This document shows, in pieces, positions 24,459 through 32,170 of a DNA stretch of 34,355 nucleotides (positions are counted from its first letter, which is position 1; each line of letters opens with the position of its first letter). The stretch is taken from positions 1 to 34,355 of the forward strand of contig JAQVDB010000021.1 in assembly GCA_028698525.1 (NCBI GenBank), in the 5' to 3' direction. This DNA is from Clostridia bacterium. Its GTDB lineage: Bacteria > Bacillota > Clostridia > JAQVDB01. Position numbers and translations under genes: made by a program. Below the pieces are notes generated by a model. It saw only the letters and a program-made list of their open reading frames with translations, did no database searches and was not told the origin of the DNA.

Positions 24459-26516
24459 TCAATATGATTTTCTATGCCATCTATCCATCAGCGAGTGAGC
24501 ACCTATTAAAAGACCGGGCAAAAGTACGAATACCGTTCCCATACTTATGAGAGCTCCACGGGCTATCAAAAGTGTAAGCTCACCGGTAGTCTTGATGGCT
24601 GTTACAAAATATATAGTTATAGTGGATGCAAACAGGGTCAACGCACTGGTTAACAACGAGGCACCACAATCAGAATAAGTCTTTTGCATAGCCATCAACT
24701 TATCTGAATTCTCCAAAGCATTTTCTTTAAACCTGGATGTGAACAATATAGCGTAGTCAACAGAAGCTCCTAACTGGATAGCCCCTATGATTATATATGA
24801 TACGAAAAACAGGGGGGCACCCATAAAATATGGGATGCTCAAGTTTATCCATATTGCAAACTCTATTACAAATATCAGCAGTATGGGAATTATTATGGAT
24901 TTAAAAGTAAAAACCAATATTATCCCTATGAATAATATGGATAACATATTTACTTTTTTAAAATCACTCCGTGTGATTTGGGCTAAATCCTTGTATACTG
25001 GCGCCTCTCCTGCTACATATATTTCATCAAAATATCCTTCTGCATCCTTTTTTATTTGAGATATAGTGTCTTTAGTAAGCTCTTGCTCCGGCCGGGATAC
25101 CAAAGTTACAGTAAAATAAGTAAAACCGTTCTCCGAAATAAAATTCTGTTTTAACTGACCAGGCAGGAACATCTCAGGTATATTGCCGTCCGCTAATGAA
25201 TACATACTGCTTACCATACTCACATTGGGGTATTGTTCTATCAAACCTATAAATTCCTGCTCTTTTACTTTATCTTGATGTGGTACTAATAAATAAAGAT
25301 CAGTCCCTTTTTGAAAAGTGTCTTCAATCAATTTTGTGGATTTTGCGGAAATAGAAGTATCATGCATGGTGGCAGACGCTGAATATTTGAAATCCAGTTT
25401 TGTCTGAGCCATGAATATAGGGAGCGCTATTATTATAGCCAAAATCAAAGTCAGATATCTATGTCTGATAAAAACATTTGCCAAACCTTTAAAATCCGGA
25501 ATAAAAACCTTGTGTTTATATCTTTCTGTGATTTTATCAAATAAAAGCACAAGACAGGGAAGCAATATTATTATGCAAACTACGCTCAACAACACACCTT
25601 TTGCCATGACAAATCCCATATCCTTGCCTATACCGTAATTCATAAAAGTCAACGCTATAAAACCAGCCACTGTAGTAAGAGCACTGGAGAATATAGATGT
25701 AAATGACCTTTTTATCGCCTCTACCATAGCATCTTCAGAATTTTTAAACCTTTCTTTTTCCTGATGATAGCGATGGATCAAAAAAATCGAATAATCCATG
25801 GATACCCCTAACTGCAATAATGGGGCTGCCGCATGAGTCATATAGGATATCTCGCCCATAAAAATATTGCTTCCCATATTGAGAGCAATGGCCGCCCCTA
25901 TAGATACCAACAGCAATATAGACTCTATGTATGAGCTGACAGACATAGAAATAATAAACAATATTATCACCAGCGCTATCCCTGTATACATAGGCATTTC
26001 TCTATTAGCTGTATTCTGAGTATCTATGGCATAGGCAGCCTCTCCGCCTATATAATACTCGCCGTCTATTATTTTTTTAATCTGTTCAATGGCTTGGTTT
26101 GTTTTTTGGTGTGCATTCCCCTCAGCAAATTTTATAATTAAAAGGTTATCTTGCCCTTTATTAAACTGCTCCTTTATATCATCGGGCATAAAGAATTCCG
26201 GTTGATACACATCGATAACATCATCCAGCCAAGCAACCTTACTCACACCTTCAATCTTTTCTATATTATTTTTTATATCTAAAATTTCATTTATTTTCTT
26301 TTCTCTTATCATTATCATGGCAGAACCTTTGATATCAAATTCACGGCTGAATATTTGATTTGCAATATATGAATCCATATCGGGAGGAAGATACCCGCCC
26401 ATATCATATTTTATAGATACATTTTTAAGGAAAAAAAGAGAGATTATTGTCAAAATTATAAATAAAACTGTAACAATCTTTTTGTTTTTTACTATAAAAT
26501 GCGCAAACTTATCCAT
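24459..26516 (-). CDS. MMPL/RND-superfamily transporter (module C)
   Basis: 685 residues with the same duplicated plan as the module A pump: TM1 at about 13-31, loop, five segments to about 327, TM7 at about 354-370, loop, five segments to the end. Both Asp-Tyr relay pairs are intact: D241-Y242 in QLGVSMDYSIFLIHR and D588-Y589 in QLGASVDYAILFTSRF. AGGGGTG lies about 10 nt before the ATG. It is the first gene of a two-gene operon with the heptad-repeat protein and is divergent from a TetR gene, whereas in module A the TetR is the leading gene of the operon. The substrate is unknown; lipids or amphiphilic molecules are typical for the family. Confidence 0.92.
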   Translation of the reverse strand: MDKFAHFIVKNKKIVTVLFIILTIISLFFLKNVSIKYDMGGYLPPDMDSYIANQIFSREFDIKGSAMIMIREKKINEILDIKNNIEKIEGVSKVAWLDDVIDVYQPEFFMPDDIKEQFNKGQDNLLIIKFAEGNAHQKTNQAIEQIKKIIDGEYYIGGEAAYAIDTQNTANREMPMYTGIALVIILFIISMSVSSYIESILLLVSIGAAIALNMGSNIFMGEISYMTHAAAPLLQLGVSMDYSIFLIHRYHQEKERFKNSEDAMVEAIKRSFTSIFSSALTTVAGFIALTFMNYGIGKDMGFVMAKGVLLSVVCIIILLPCLVLLFDKITERYKHKVFIPDFKGLANVFIRHRYLTLILAIIIALPIFMAQTKLDFKYSASATMHDTSISAKSTKLIEDTFQKGTDLYLLVPHQDKVKEQEFIGLIEQYPNVSMVSSMYSLADGNIPEMFLPGQLKQNFISENGFTYFTVTLVSRPEQELTKDTISQIKKDAEGYFDEIYVAGEAPVYKDLAQITRSDFKKVNMLSILFIGIILVFTFKSIIIPILLIFVIEFAIWINLSIPYFMGAPLFFVSYIIIGAIQLGASVDYAILFTSRFKENALENSDKLMAMQKTYSDCGASLLTSALTLFASTITIYFVTAIKTTGELTLLIARGALISMGTVFVLLPGLLIGAHSLMDRWHRKSY

Positions 26517-26570
26517 ACTATTAATGCACCCCTAAATAATAAAATAGCCACCAATCGTACATTTCAACTG

Positions 26571-26611
26571 ATCTATTCAAATAGTAATTTCAAACAAATG
26601 TTTTAATAGAT
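26571..26611. repeat. Inverted repeat in the MMPL-TetR intergenic region, possible operator
   Basis: ATCTATT (26571-26577) and AATAGAT (26605-26611) form a perfect 7-bp inverted repeat, and a smaller dyad CTATT-CA-AATAG overlaps the first arm. It lies in the transcribed leader of the MMPL gene. The DNA is AT-rich and arms this short can arise by chance, so an operator role is only a guess. Confidence 0.25.
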
Positions 26612-26614
26612 GTA

Positions 26615-26643
26615 TTGAAAGTATAATACCAAAGATATATAAT
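26615..26643 (+). promoter_or_regulatory. Promoter of the divergent TetR gene (module C)
   Basis: TTGAAA (26615-26620), 17-nt spacer, perfect TATAAT (26638-26643). The predicted start is near 26650, about 47 nt before the ATG. It occupies nearly the same DNA as the opposing MMPL promoter. Confidence 0.65.
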
Positions 26644-26651
26644 ATTGTCAA
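26623..26651 (-). promoter_or_regulatory. Promoter of the MMPL operon (module C)
   Basis: Minus-strand perfect TTGACA (26646-26651), 17-nt spacer, TATTAT (26623-26628). It overlaps the TetR promoter head-on: each -10 lies inside the other's spacer, so polymerase can occupy only one at a time. Confidence 0.7.
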
Positions 26652-26696
26652 CGATATGTTTTAAAATCATATAAGTTAGAGGGAGATCTGATTTTA

Positions 26697-27272
26697 ATGG
26701 CTGATAACAAATCCACCAGGGAACAAATAATAGAAGCTGCACTTGAAATATTGAGCAAAAAGGCAAGTTTCCAACTGACCACACGTGAAGTAGTAGAAAA
26801 AGCTAATGTAAATATAGCTGCAGTCAATTATTATTTTGGTTCAAAGGACAACCTTATAGAGCAAGCTATAGAGTTTCTGCTTAAAAAACTATATGAAATA
26901 TTAAATGAGATGAAAGATGATTCAGTCCCGCCAAAAAAGAGGCTGTATAACTTTTCTTTCAAGTTTTTAGAGCTCACTGATAAATATCCGGGAATTGTAA
27001 AAAATATTGTGAGTACATTGATGTTTGAGGAAAACACATCCGAAAGCATCAAAAAGATGATACCGGAATTTACATCCATAGTATCAGACGTTATAAGACA
27101 GCTTTCTCCAAAAGATAGAAAATATCCGGTGGAATATCATACCTCCCAATTCATAGTAAATCTAGTTTTCCCCCAGCTTTTTTATAATTCGTATCCTACA
27201 CTTTTTAACGATTCAAATGCCAAAAATAAAATAAGGAATGAATATATATCATTCCTTTTGGATAATATTTGA
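26697..27272 (+). CDS. TetR/AcrR-family regulator of module C
   Basis: 191 residues from an ATG with AGAGGGAG about 11 nt upstream. Helix-turn-helix: QLTTREVVEKANVNIAAVNYYF, then GSKDNLIEQAI; the NIAAVNYYFGSK form is typical of one TetR branch and differs from the KGT-type recognition helices of the other two regulators here. The C-terminal effector domain is helical (residues about 75-190). It faces away from the MMPL and heptad-repeat genes and shares an overlapping promoter with them, which makes it the likely repressor. It ends 10 nt from the convergent YbaK-like gene. Confidence 0.92.
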   Translation: MADNKSTREQIIEAALEILSKKASFQLTTREVVEKANVNIAAVNYYFGSKDNLIEQAIEFLLKKLYEILNEMKDDSVPPKKRLYNFSFKFLELTDKYPGIVKNIVSTLMFEENTSESIKKMIPEFTSIVSDVIRQLSPKDRKYPVEYHTSQFIVNLVFPQLFYNSYPTLFNDSNAKNKIRNEYISFLLDNI

Positions 27273-27282
27273 AAACACAAAA

Positions 27283-27741
27283 TCATTTGCACACATCTAT
27301 CCAAACTGCATCGGTGATTTCAGCAAGCTTGTCCACATCAACTCTAACTGCGGAGTTTGGCGATCCCGCAGCGGGAAACACATAATCATATTGTTTTAAG
27401 GATACATCCAAATAAATCTTTAAAGGTTGCTTGAGTCCAAAGGGGCATACTCCTCCTACAGGATGTCCGGTCACCTCTTTTACCTGATCAGGACTCAGCA
27501 TTTTGGCCTTTGTCTTGAAGGTGTCTTTATATTTTCTGTTATTAATTCTTGCATCCCCTTTTGTTATTACAAGTATATTCTCATCCTTTAAAGCAAACGC
27601 CATAGTCTTGGCAATCATTCCAGGCTCTACTCCCAAAGCCTGTGCCGCTAAATCTACAGTTGCAGTGCTTTGTTCAAACTCTATCACTTTAAGGTCTATA
27701 TTCTTCTCCTCTATCTCTCTTTTTACGCTTTGTATGCTCAT
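27283..27741 (-). CDS. YbaK/EbsC-family aminoacyl-tRNA deacylase
   Basis: 152 residues from the ATG at 27741 (GGGGTG 6 nt upstream; a GTG three codons earlier sits inside the ribosome site). The YbaK domain fills the protein: a conserved lysine in IAKTMAF (K45) at the place of the catalytic-site lysine, ILVITKGDARINNRKYK, the GHPVGGVCPFGL loop, and the end FPAAGSPNSAVRVDVDKL. Members hydrolyse mischarged tRNA such as Cys-tRNA(Pro), protecting translation accuracy. Length and loop sequence fit the free-standing subfamily rather than the ProRS-inserted domain. It has its own promoter within the end of the E1 beta gene and is convergent with the TetR gene. Confidence 0.9.
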   Translation of the reverse strand: MSIQSVKREIEEKNIDLKVIEFEQSTATVDLAAQALGVEPGMIAKTMAFALKDENILVITKGDARINNRKYKDTFKTKAKMLSPDQVKEVTGHPVGGVCPFGLKQPLKIYLDVSLKQYDYVFPAAGSPNSAVRVDVDKLAEITDAVWIDVCK

Positions 27742-27780
27742 TACTATCACCCCTTTTACATTTACAATCTGATAACAAAT

Positions 27781-27809
27781 ATTGTATGATATTGCCGATT
27801 TTTCGTCAA
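27781..27809 (-). promoter_or_regulatory. Promoter of the YbaK-like gene
   Basis: Minus-strand TTGACG (27804-27809), 17-nt spacer, TACAAT (27781-27786), about 40 nt before the ATG. The -35 overlaps the stop codon of the E1 beta gene, so the gene can be expressed independently. Confidence 0.65.
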
Positions 27810-28783
27810 ATTAGTAATCTTTTTAATGCTGCTTTTATTTCAGGTTCAGTAGGTACTACGTTTTTCTCTAGTTCAGGGGAATATGGAATAGGAACATCTA
27901 GTCCGCATAATCTTTTTATAGGTGCATCCAGATAGAAGAATGCATCGCTATCTGCTATAACGGCAGCTATTTCTCCACCAAAGCCACCTGTTTGAACTGC
28001 TTCGTGTACTATCAACACTCTTCCTGTCTTTTGAACGGATTGTATCACTGTCTCTTTGTCCATTGGGAGCAATGTTCTAATGTCTACTACTTCTACGCTT
28101 ATTCCTTCTTTCTCAAGGTCTTGTGCTGCTTTTAAGCAGGTAGGTATCATTCTTCCATAGGTTATTATGCTTATGTCTTTGCCTTCTTTTTTTATGTCGG
28201 CTTTGCCCAAGGGAACTATGTATTCACCTTCAGGTACCATGCCTTTTTTTCTGTACAGTAATTTTTGTTCAAAAAAGCAGACAGGGTTATCGTCACGTAT
28301 AGCGGCCTTTAATAATCCCTTTGCGTCATAGGGGGTGGAAGGTACTACTACTTTTAGTCCAGGTATATGGCAAAGCCATGCTTCTAAACTTTGTGAGTGC
28401 TGCGCTGCTGCACCGGTACCCGAGCCTGCAGGTGTTCTCATCACCATGGGTACTTTTGCCTTGCCGCCGAACATGTAGCGCATCTTTGCCGCCTGATTTA
28501 CAATCTGATCCAGTGCTATTGTTATAAAATCGCTAAACATTATTTCTATGATAGGTCGTAAACCTGTAACTGCTGCACCTACTGCACAGCCAGCTATTGC
28601 CGCTTCGGATATGGGGGTATCTCTTACACGCTTTTTACCAAACTCCTCTAACATACCGGCAGATACTTCAAACGAACCACCGTACAGACCTACATCTTCA
28701 CCCATCAGTATGATATCCGGGTCGTTACGCATCTCTTCGCACATCGCTTCTTTTATCGCTTGTGCATATATTATTTCTCTCAT
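27806..28783 (-). CDS. acoB: 2-oxoacid/acetoin dehydrogenase E1 beta subunit
   Basis: 325 residues, GGAGGG 9 nt before the ATG. Transketolase pyrimidine-binding domain: [50 protein letters not shown]; the C-terminal domain has [17 protein letters not shown] and [13 protein letters not shown]. The beta subunit completes the alpha2-beta2 E1 that decarboxylates pyruvate, a branched oxoacid or acetoin on thiamine diphosphate. The alpha subunit gene is 21 nt upstream. Its sequence is closest in style to AcoB-type proteins, but the substrate cannot be proved. No E2 or E3 gene follows; next on this strand is an unrelated YbaK-like gene with its own promoter. Confidence 0.9.
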   Translation of the reverse strand: MREIIYAQAIKEAMCEEMRNDPDIILMGEDVGLYGGSFEVSAGMLEEFGKKRVRDTPISEAAIAGCAVGAAVTGLRPIIEIMFSDFITIALDQIVNQAAKMRYMFGGKAKVPMVMRTPAGSGTGAAAQHSQSLEAWLCHIPGLKVVVPSTPYDAKGLLKAAIRDDNPVCFFEQKLLYRKKGMVPEGEYIVPLGKADIKKEGKDISIITYGRMIPTCLKAAQDLEKEGISVEVVDIRTLLPMDKETVIQSVQKTGRVLIVHEAVQTGGFGGEIAAVIADSDAFFYLDAPIKRLCGLDVPIPYSPELEKNVVPTEPEIKAALKRLLI

Positions 28784-28804
28784 AGCAGTTTTCCCTCCTC
28801 ACTT

Positions 28805-29770
28805 TTATGCATATACATCGTCGGTTATTGCATCCAATGGTGGATAAGGGCTGTTGTTTGCAAATTCTACTGATACTTCTATTTCCTGGGCTGCCTGTTT
28901 TTCTATAGTTTCTAGCTGCTCTTGGGTGAATATCTTTTGTTCCAGCAGCTTTTTTTTCATGAATTTTATAGGATCTTTTTTCTTCCACTGTTCTATTTCT
29001 TCTTTTGTACGGTATACGTTGGCATCGCTCTTGGAATGACCGGATATTCTGTAGGTCTTAGATTCTATCAATATGGGACCATTTTGTTTTACATAGGATT
29101 TAGCCTCTAGTACTGTGTTGTATACCTCGAATACGTTATTACCATCCACTATCTTGCCAGGTATACCGTATGATTTAGCTCTTTGGGCTATATCTTTTAT
29201 GTTCATATGGTTTTCTATCGGTATTGACATACCGTATAGGTTGTTTTCACATATGAATATTACCGGCAGTTTCCATATTGATGCTAAATTCAATGATTCG
29301 TGAAAGCTGCCTTGATTGGTTGCGCCATCACCAAAAAAGCAGACTACTACTCTGTCTAATTCTTTATACTGAGTAGTCAATGCCGCTCCTACTGCTATAG
29401 GTATGCCACCACCTACTATACCATTTCCACCTAAATTGCCTATTTCTAAATCAGCTATGTGCATGGAACCGCCTTTACCCTTGCAATATCCTGTCTGCTT
29501 GCCAAACATTTCCGCCATCATCAATTTTACATCTGCACCTTTGCCTATGCAATGTCCATGACCTCTGTGAGTGCTCGTTATTTGATCGTCTTTGTCTAGT
29601 GCACAGCATACTCCTATTGCTGTGGCTTCTTCACCTATATACAAATGAGTTGTTCCATGCAGCATCCCCGCAGAAAAGAAGTATTCTAACTTTTTTTCAA
29701 AGAGCCTTGTGAGTAACATTTTATAATATATCTCTTCAAGCTTGCCTTTAGGTATATCTATCTTTCCCAT
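28805..29770 (-). CDS. acoA: 2-oxoacid/acetoin dehydrogenase E1 alpha subunit
   Basis: 321 residues, GAGGTGA 9 nt before the ATG. It shows GTTHLYIGEEATAIGVCCAL, STHRGHGHCIGKGAD and GKGGSMHIAD, as in AcoA-type alpha subunits, and the thiamine diphosphate motif from GDGATNQG (about 147) to ENN (about 175-177). The alpha chain binds the cofactor diphosphate and Mg. It is the first gene of a two-gene E1 unit. I see no sigma-54 type -24/-12 promoter and no AcoR-like activator nearby, although such control is known for acetoin operons; a TTGCTT palindrome lies about 80 nt upstream. Confidence 0.9.
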   Translation of the reverse strand: MGKIDIPKGKLEEIYYKMLLTRLFEKKLEYFFSAGMLHGTTHLYIGEEATAIGVCCALDKDDQITSTHRGHGHCIGKGADVKLMMAEMFGKQTGYCKGKGGSMHIADLEIGNLGGNGIVGGGIPIAVGAALTTQYKELDRVVVCFFGDGATNQGSFHESLNLASIWKLPVIFICENNLYGMSIPIENHMNIKDIAQRAKSYGIPGKIVDGNNVFEVYNTVLEAKSYVKQNGPILIESKTYRISGHSKSDANVYRTKEEIEQWKKKDPIKFMKKKLLEQKIFTQEQLETIEKQAAQEIEVSVEFANNSPYPPLDAITDDVYA

Positions 29771-29850
29771 TATGATTTTTCACCTCGCATCGTATGCTTT
29801 TATTATCTTTTCTATGAAAGCTGAGTAAGAATAACTAAAACTATACAATC

Positions 29851-29865
29851 TTGCTTATCAAGCAA
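29851..29865. promoter_or_regulatory. Palindrome upstream of the E1 genes, candidate operator
   Basis: Perfect dyad TTGCTT-ATC-AAGCAA, 80 nt before the E1 alpha ATG. It has no U tract and does not look like a terminator. The rest of 29771-30015 holds no supported gene; no confident promoter for E1 was found, only degenerate AT-rich hexamers. Confidence 0.4.
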
Positions 29866-30020
29866 CTATATCATAACTGTAGATACATCAAAGACCTAAA
29901 TAGTATGATACAAAAAACACCATGAAATATTGCAATAATAAGTGAAAATTGAAAAAAATGATCGAAAAGTGCTTAAAATTCAGGTAGGAGCTGAACTCAT
30001 AGAAAGAGAGAGTACTTAAT

Positions 30021-30044
30021 AAGGCGCGGAAAAATCCACGCCTT
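30021..30044. terminator. Terminator hairpin after the DegV gene
   Basis: 10-bp stem AAGGCGCGGA/TCCACGCCTT (one G-T wobble or C-A mismatch depending on strand) with a 4-nt loop, 12 nt after the DegV stop. The U tract is poor in the minus direction (ATTAAG) and better in the plus direction (ATATTTTTT), so it may also stop a plus-strand transcript. Confidence 0.65.
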
Positions 30045-30055
30045 ATATTTTTTGA

Positions 30056-30892
30056 TTAAAAAGCTATAATTAGTCCTCCATCATTTGCATACACCGTGCT
30101 TATACCTGCAGTCTCGACTATAATAATATCCTTAAAATTATACAGTTTTTTTACCTCTTCCTTGAATTTGATAGCTTTTTCTAAACAATTGCAATGAGCT
30201 ATTCCAAGGGTCTTGTTCTCCAGATCTTTACCATGTTCACCTATCACCTTAACCAATCTTTTAAATGCTCGATTAGAACCTCTCACACGCTCTAACATGT
30301 CTATTTCACCTTTTTCATTTCCTCTCATTATAGGCTTTATAGATAAAAACGATGCCAGTCTTCCTTTTAATAAACTTAACCTACCCGCCTTTATCAGATT
30401 TTCTAAAGATTCGAGGACAAAAAAAGTTTTCATTCCTTTTATATATTTCTCTACATTTTTAACAATATTAGAATTGTCATTACCTTTTTTAATTAATTCG
30501 GATATTTTCAAGCTTACAAGTGTTTCGCCAACAGAGGCACTCAAAGAATCAAATACATGTATGAATTTATTTTCCATAGTTTCCAATATCATATCTTTAG
30601 CCATGACTGCATGATTATAAGTGCTGCTCAATGCAGATGACAGAGTAACGACAAAAACATTGTCCGATTCCTTGTATTCATTTAAAAAATAGTCAGGCGA
30701 AGGACTTGCTGTCTTGGGAGAAGTCCAACACTTTTTCATATCCGCTAAAAGTTCAGCCATATCTAAATCCTCATCATCTTTATATGTCTTGTCCCCTAAA
30801 TGTATCGTTAAAGGAACTATCTTGACATTAGTTTCCTTTTTCACTTCATCGTTGAGGTCACAACAGCTATCTGCAACAATCTTATATTTCAT
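30056..30892 (-). CDS. DegV-family fatty-acid-binding protein
   Basis: 278 residues, AAGGGGA about 9 nt before the ATG. DegV marks: KIVADSCCDLNDE at the start, VPLTIHLGDKTYKDDEDLD, SPSPDYFLNEY with the ligand-contacting serines, VVTLSSALSSTYNHA, LESLENLIKAGRLS and the end STVYANDGGLIIAF. DegV/FakB proteins bind fatty acids in the cytosol and present them to a FakA kinase for phosphorylation; no FakA gene is in this window, so whether this one works that way is open. It is a single gene with its own terminator and an extended -10 promoter. Confidence 0.93.
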   Translation of the reverse strand: MKYKIVADSCCDLNDEVKKETNVKIVPLTIHLGDKTYKDDEDLDMAELLADMKKCWTSPKTASPSPDYFLNEYKESDNVFVVTLSSALSSTYNHAVMAKDMILETMENKFIHVFDSLSASVGETLVSLKISELIKKGNDNSNIVKNVEKYIKGMKTFFVLESLENLIKAGRLSLLKGRLASFLSIKPIMRGNEKGEIDMLERVRGSNRAFKRLVKVIGEHGKDLENKTLGIAHCNCLEKAIKFKEEVKKLYNFKDIIIVETAGISTVYANDGGLIIAF

Positions 30893-30961
30893 GATTTCAA
30901 TTCCCCTTCTTAATAGAGTTCCATCAAGTATGACTTGTTGACCGAAAAATCTCTTTTGTTC

Positions 30962-30970
30962 AGTATAACA
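30962..30970 (-). promoter_or_regulatory. Extended -10 promoter of the DegV gene
   Basis: Minus-strand TGT-TATACT, about 70 nt before the ATG. The -35 region (TTAATT at a 17-nt spacing) is weak. Confidence 0.4.
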
Positions 30971-30993
30971 TAATTTATCAAAATAATTAATAG

Positions 30994-31019
30994 AAACTCT
31001 AACTTTTAAGCTAGAGTTT
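30994..31019 (-). terminator. Terminator after the polysaccharide deacetylase gene
   Basis: Stem AAACTCTA/TAGAGTTT (30994-31001 with 31012-31019) extended by inner C-TT/AA-G pairs, starting at the stop codon. On the minus strand a moderate T-rich run follows. It is nearly the same hairpin as the one at 698-725. Confidence 0.65.
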
Positions 31020-31964
31020 TTATTTTAATATTTTAAAATTATATCCCTTTGATTTTAAAAATTTTATTATTTCAGGCAGCGCATCCAATGTAGTCTTTTT
31101 TGTGGCTGAATCATGCATAAGCACTATAATATTATCCTTGCCTGATGCTGTATCCTTGAGTTTAGATATCAATCTGTCAGGTGGAATATCATGTCCCTCA
31201 CCGTCTCCACTCAACGCATTCCAATCTATATAAGTATATCCATATTCATTCAAAACTTGTTTGAACGGTTGTTTGTATTTTTCAAAAGATCCTCCTGGAA
31301 ATCTGAAAAGTCTAGTATTATATTGCTCACCTAATATACTTTTTAATATTTTTTCGGTCTTTTTTAACTCTTGTGTAAAATATTCTCTATCCGAATACAG
31401 TTTATTATAATCATGAGAATAGGTATGATTCCCTATAGCATGCCCCCTATTATCAATCTCTTTTATAAGATAGTTATTTTTTCCCGCTTGACAACCTACA
31501 ACAAAAAATGTAGCTTTAATATCATATTCGTCTAGAATATCTAATACGATAGGGGTCGTTTTAGGACTGGGCCCATCATCAAACGTTAGAAAAGCAGTTT
31601 TATCACCGTCTTTACTGAAAGCATCTTCTACTCTTACTTCTATATCACTGACTTCTTCTATATTGCCGTCTTTTCTCGATACTTCTTTTTTCTGTTGTTC
31701 AAACAATTCTTTAACATCTTGTTGTTGGACTTTATCTTCTTTTTTTACTTTGTCCCTACTCCGTTGGGGATAAGCCTGCGCTTTAGCCTTTTTTTCTGCC
31801 AGATTAGAACCATTATTTTCTGCCAACACTAGGACACTGCTAGCATTAACAGTATTTGATGATTTTGTGCTGAGCTGTTCAATCAAATCTTGGGGACCCA
31901 TAAATATTACTACAATACCAATCAAAACCAATGGTGTTATTATCAAACATATCTTCCGAGTCAT
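31020..31964 (-). CDS. Polysaccharide deacetylase (NodB domain), membrane-anchored
   Basis: 314 residues, AAAGGA 8-10 nt before the ATG. Residues about 5-22 are an N-terminal membrane anchor, 30-115 a charged low-complexity linker (rich in Lys, Glu, Gln) that may span the wall, and 122-314 the NodB domain. Catalytic motifs: TFDDGPS (D129, D130), HTYSH (H180, H184), RLFRFPGGS (R221), DWNALSGD and LMHDS (H284). These enzymes remove acetyl groups from peptidoglycan or related glycans outside the cell, affecting lysozyme resistance, sporulation or wall turnover. The substrate is not defined. The upstream DNA has a WalR-like box, as for the LCP gene. Confidence 0.94.
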   Translation of the reverse strand: MTRKICLIITPLVLIGIVVIFMGPQDLIEQLSTKSSNTVNASSVLVLAENNGSNLAEKKAKAQAYPQRSRDKVKKEDKVQQQDVKELFEQQKKEVSRKDGNIEEVSDIEVRVEDAFSKDGDKTAFLTFDDGPSPKTTPIVLDILDEYDIKATFFVVGCQAGKNNYLIKEIDNRGHAIGNHTYSHDYNKLYSDREYFTQELKKTEKILKSILGEQYNTRLFRFPGGSFEKYKQPFKQVLNEYGYTYIDWNALSGDGEGHDIPPDRLISKLKDTASGKDNIIVLMHDSATKKTTLDALPEIIKFLKSKGYNFKILK

Positions 31965-32033
31965 TTTGATGTTCCTTTCATGATTATTAATAGTCTCTAT
32001 ATATTTAATTTACAACTTTTATAGGATAAATGG

Positions 32034-32072
32034 GTTACATAAAAAGCAAGGATTGGTTACATTTTAGTTACA
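32034..32072 (-). promoter_or_regulatory. WalR-like box and extra half-site upstream of the deacetylase gene
   Basis: Minus-strand TGTAAC-TAAAA-TGTAAC (32056-32072) is an exact fit to the WalR consensus TGTWAH-N5-TGTWAH, with both half-sites identical. A third TGTAAC (32034-32039) lies exactly 22 bp (two helical turns) downstream of the first pair, in phase. Candidate -10s are TATAAA (32018-32023) and TATTAA (31987-31992, with TTGTAA 17 nt upstream); neither is decisive. Confidence 0.5.
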
Positions 32073-32092
32073 AAATAATGAACATCAAAGCA

Positions 32093-32121
32093 TTGAATTA
32101 ATTGATATAACAAGATAGAAT
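32093..32121 (+). promoter_or_regulatory. Promoter of the aldolase-family gene
   Basis: TTGAAT (32093-32098), 17-nt spacer, TAGAAT (32116-32121), about 50 nt before the start codon. Confidence 0.5.
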
Positions 32122-32170
32122 GTTGTGTATAGATAAATCATCATAAAATTAGAGCAAGGAGGAACATATT

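Noticed and set aside
26571-26611. Strong claim of a TetR operator in the module C intergenic region
   Set aside because: The arms are short, AT-only rich and widely spaced, and do not resemble the clear dyads of modules A and B; kept only as a weak candidate.
27761-27777. A third WalR-like match (TGTTAT-N5-TGTAAA, minus strand)
   Set aside because: It lies downstream of the -10 in the leader of a tRNA deacylase gene, uses weaker half-sites and is about what chance predicts in AT-rich DNA.
29771-30015. Sigma-54 promoter for the E1 genes, as in known acetoin operons
   Set aside because: I found no GG-N10-GC pair with the right -24/-12 form and no AcoR-type activator gene nearby.
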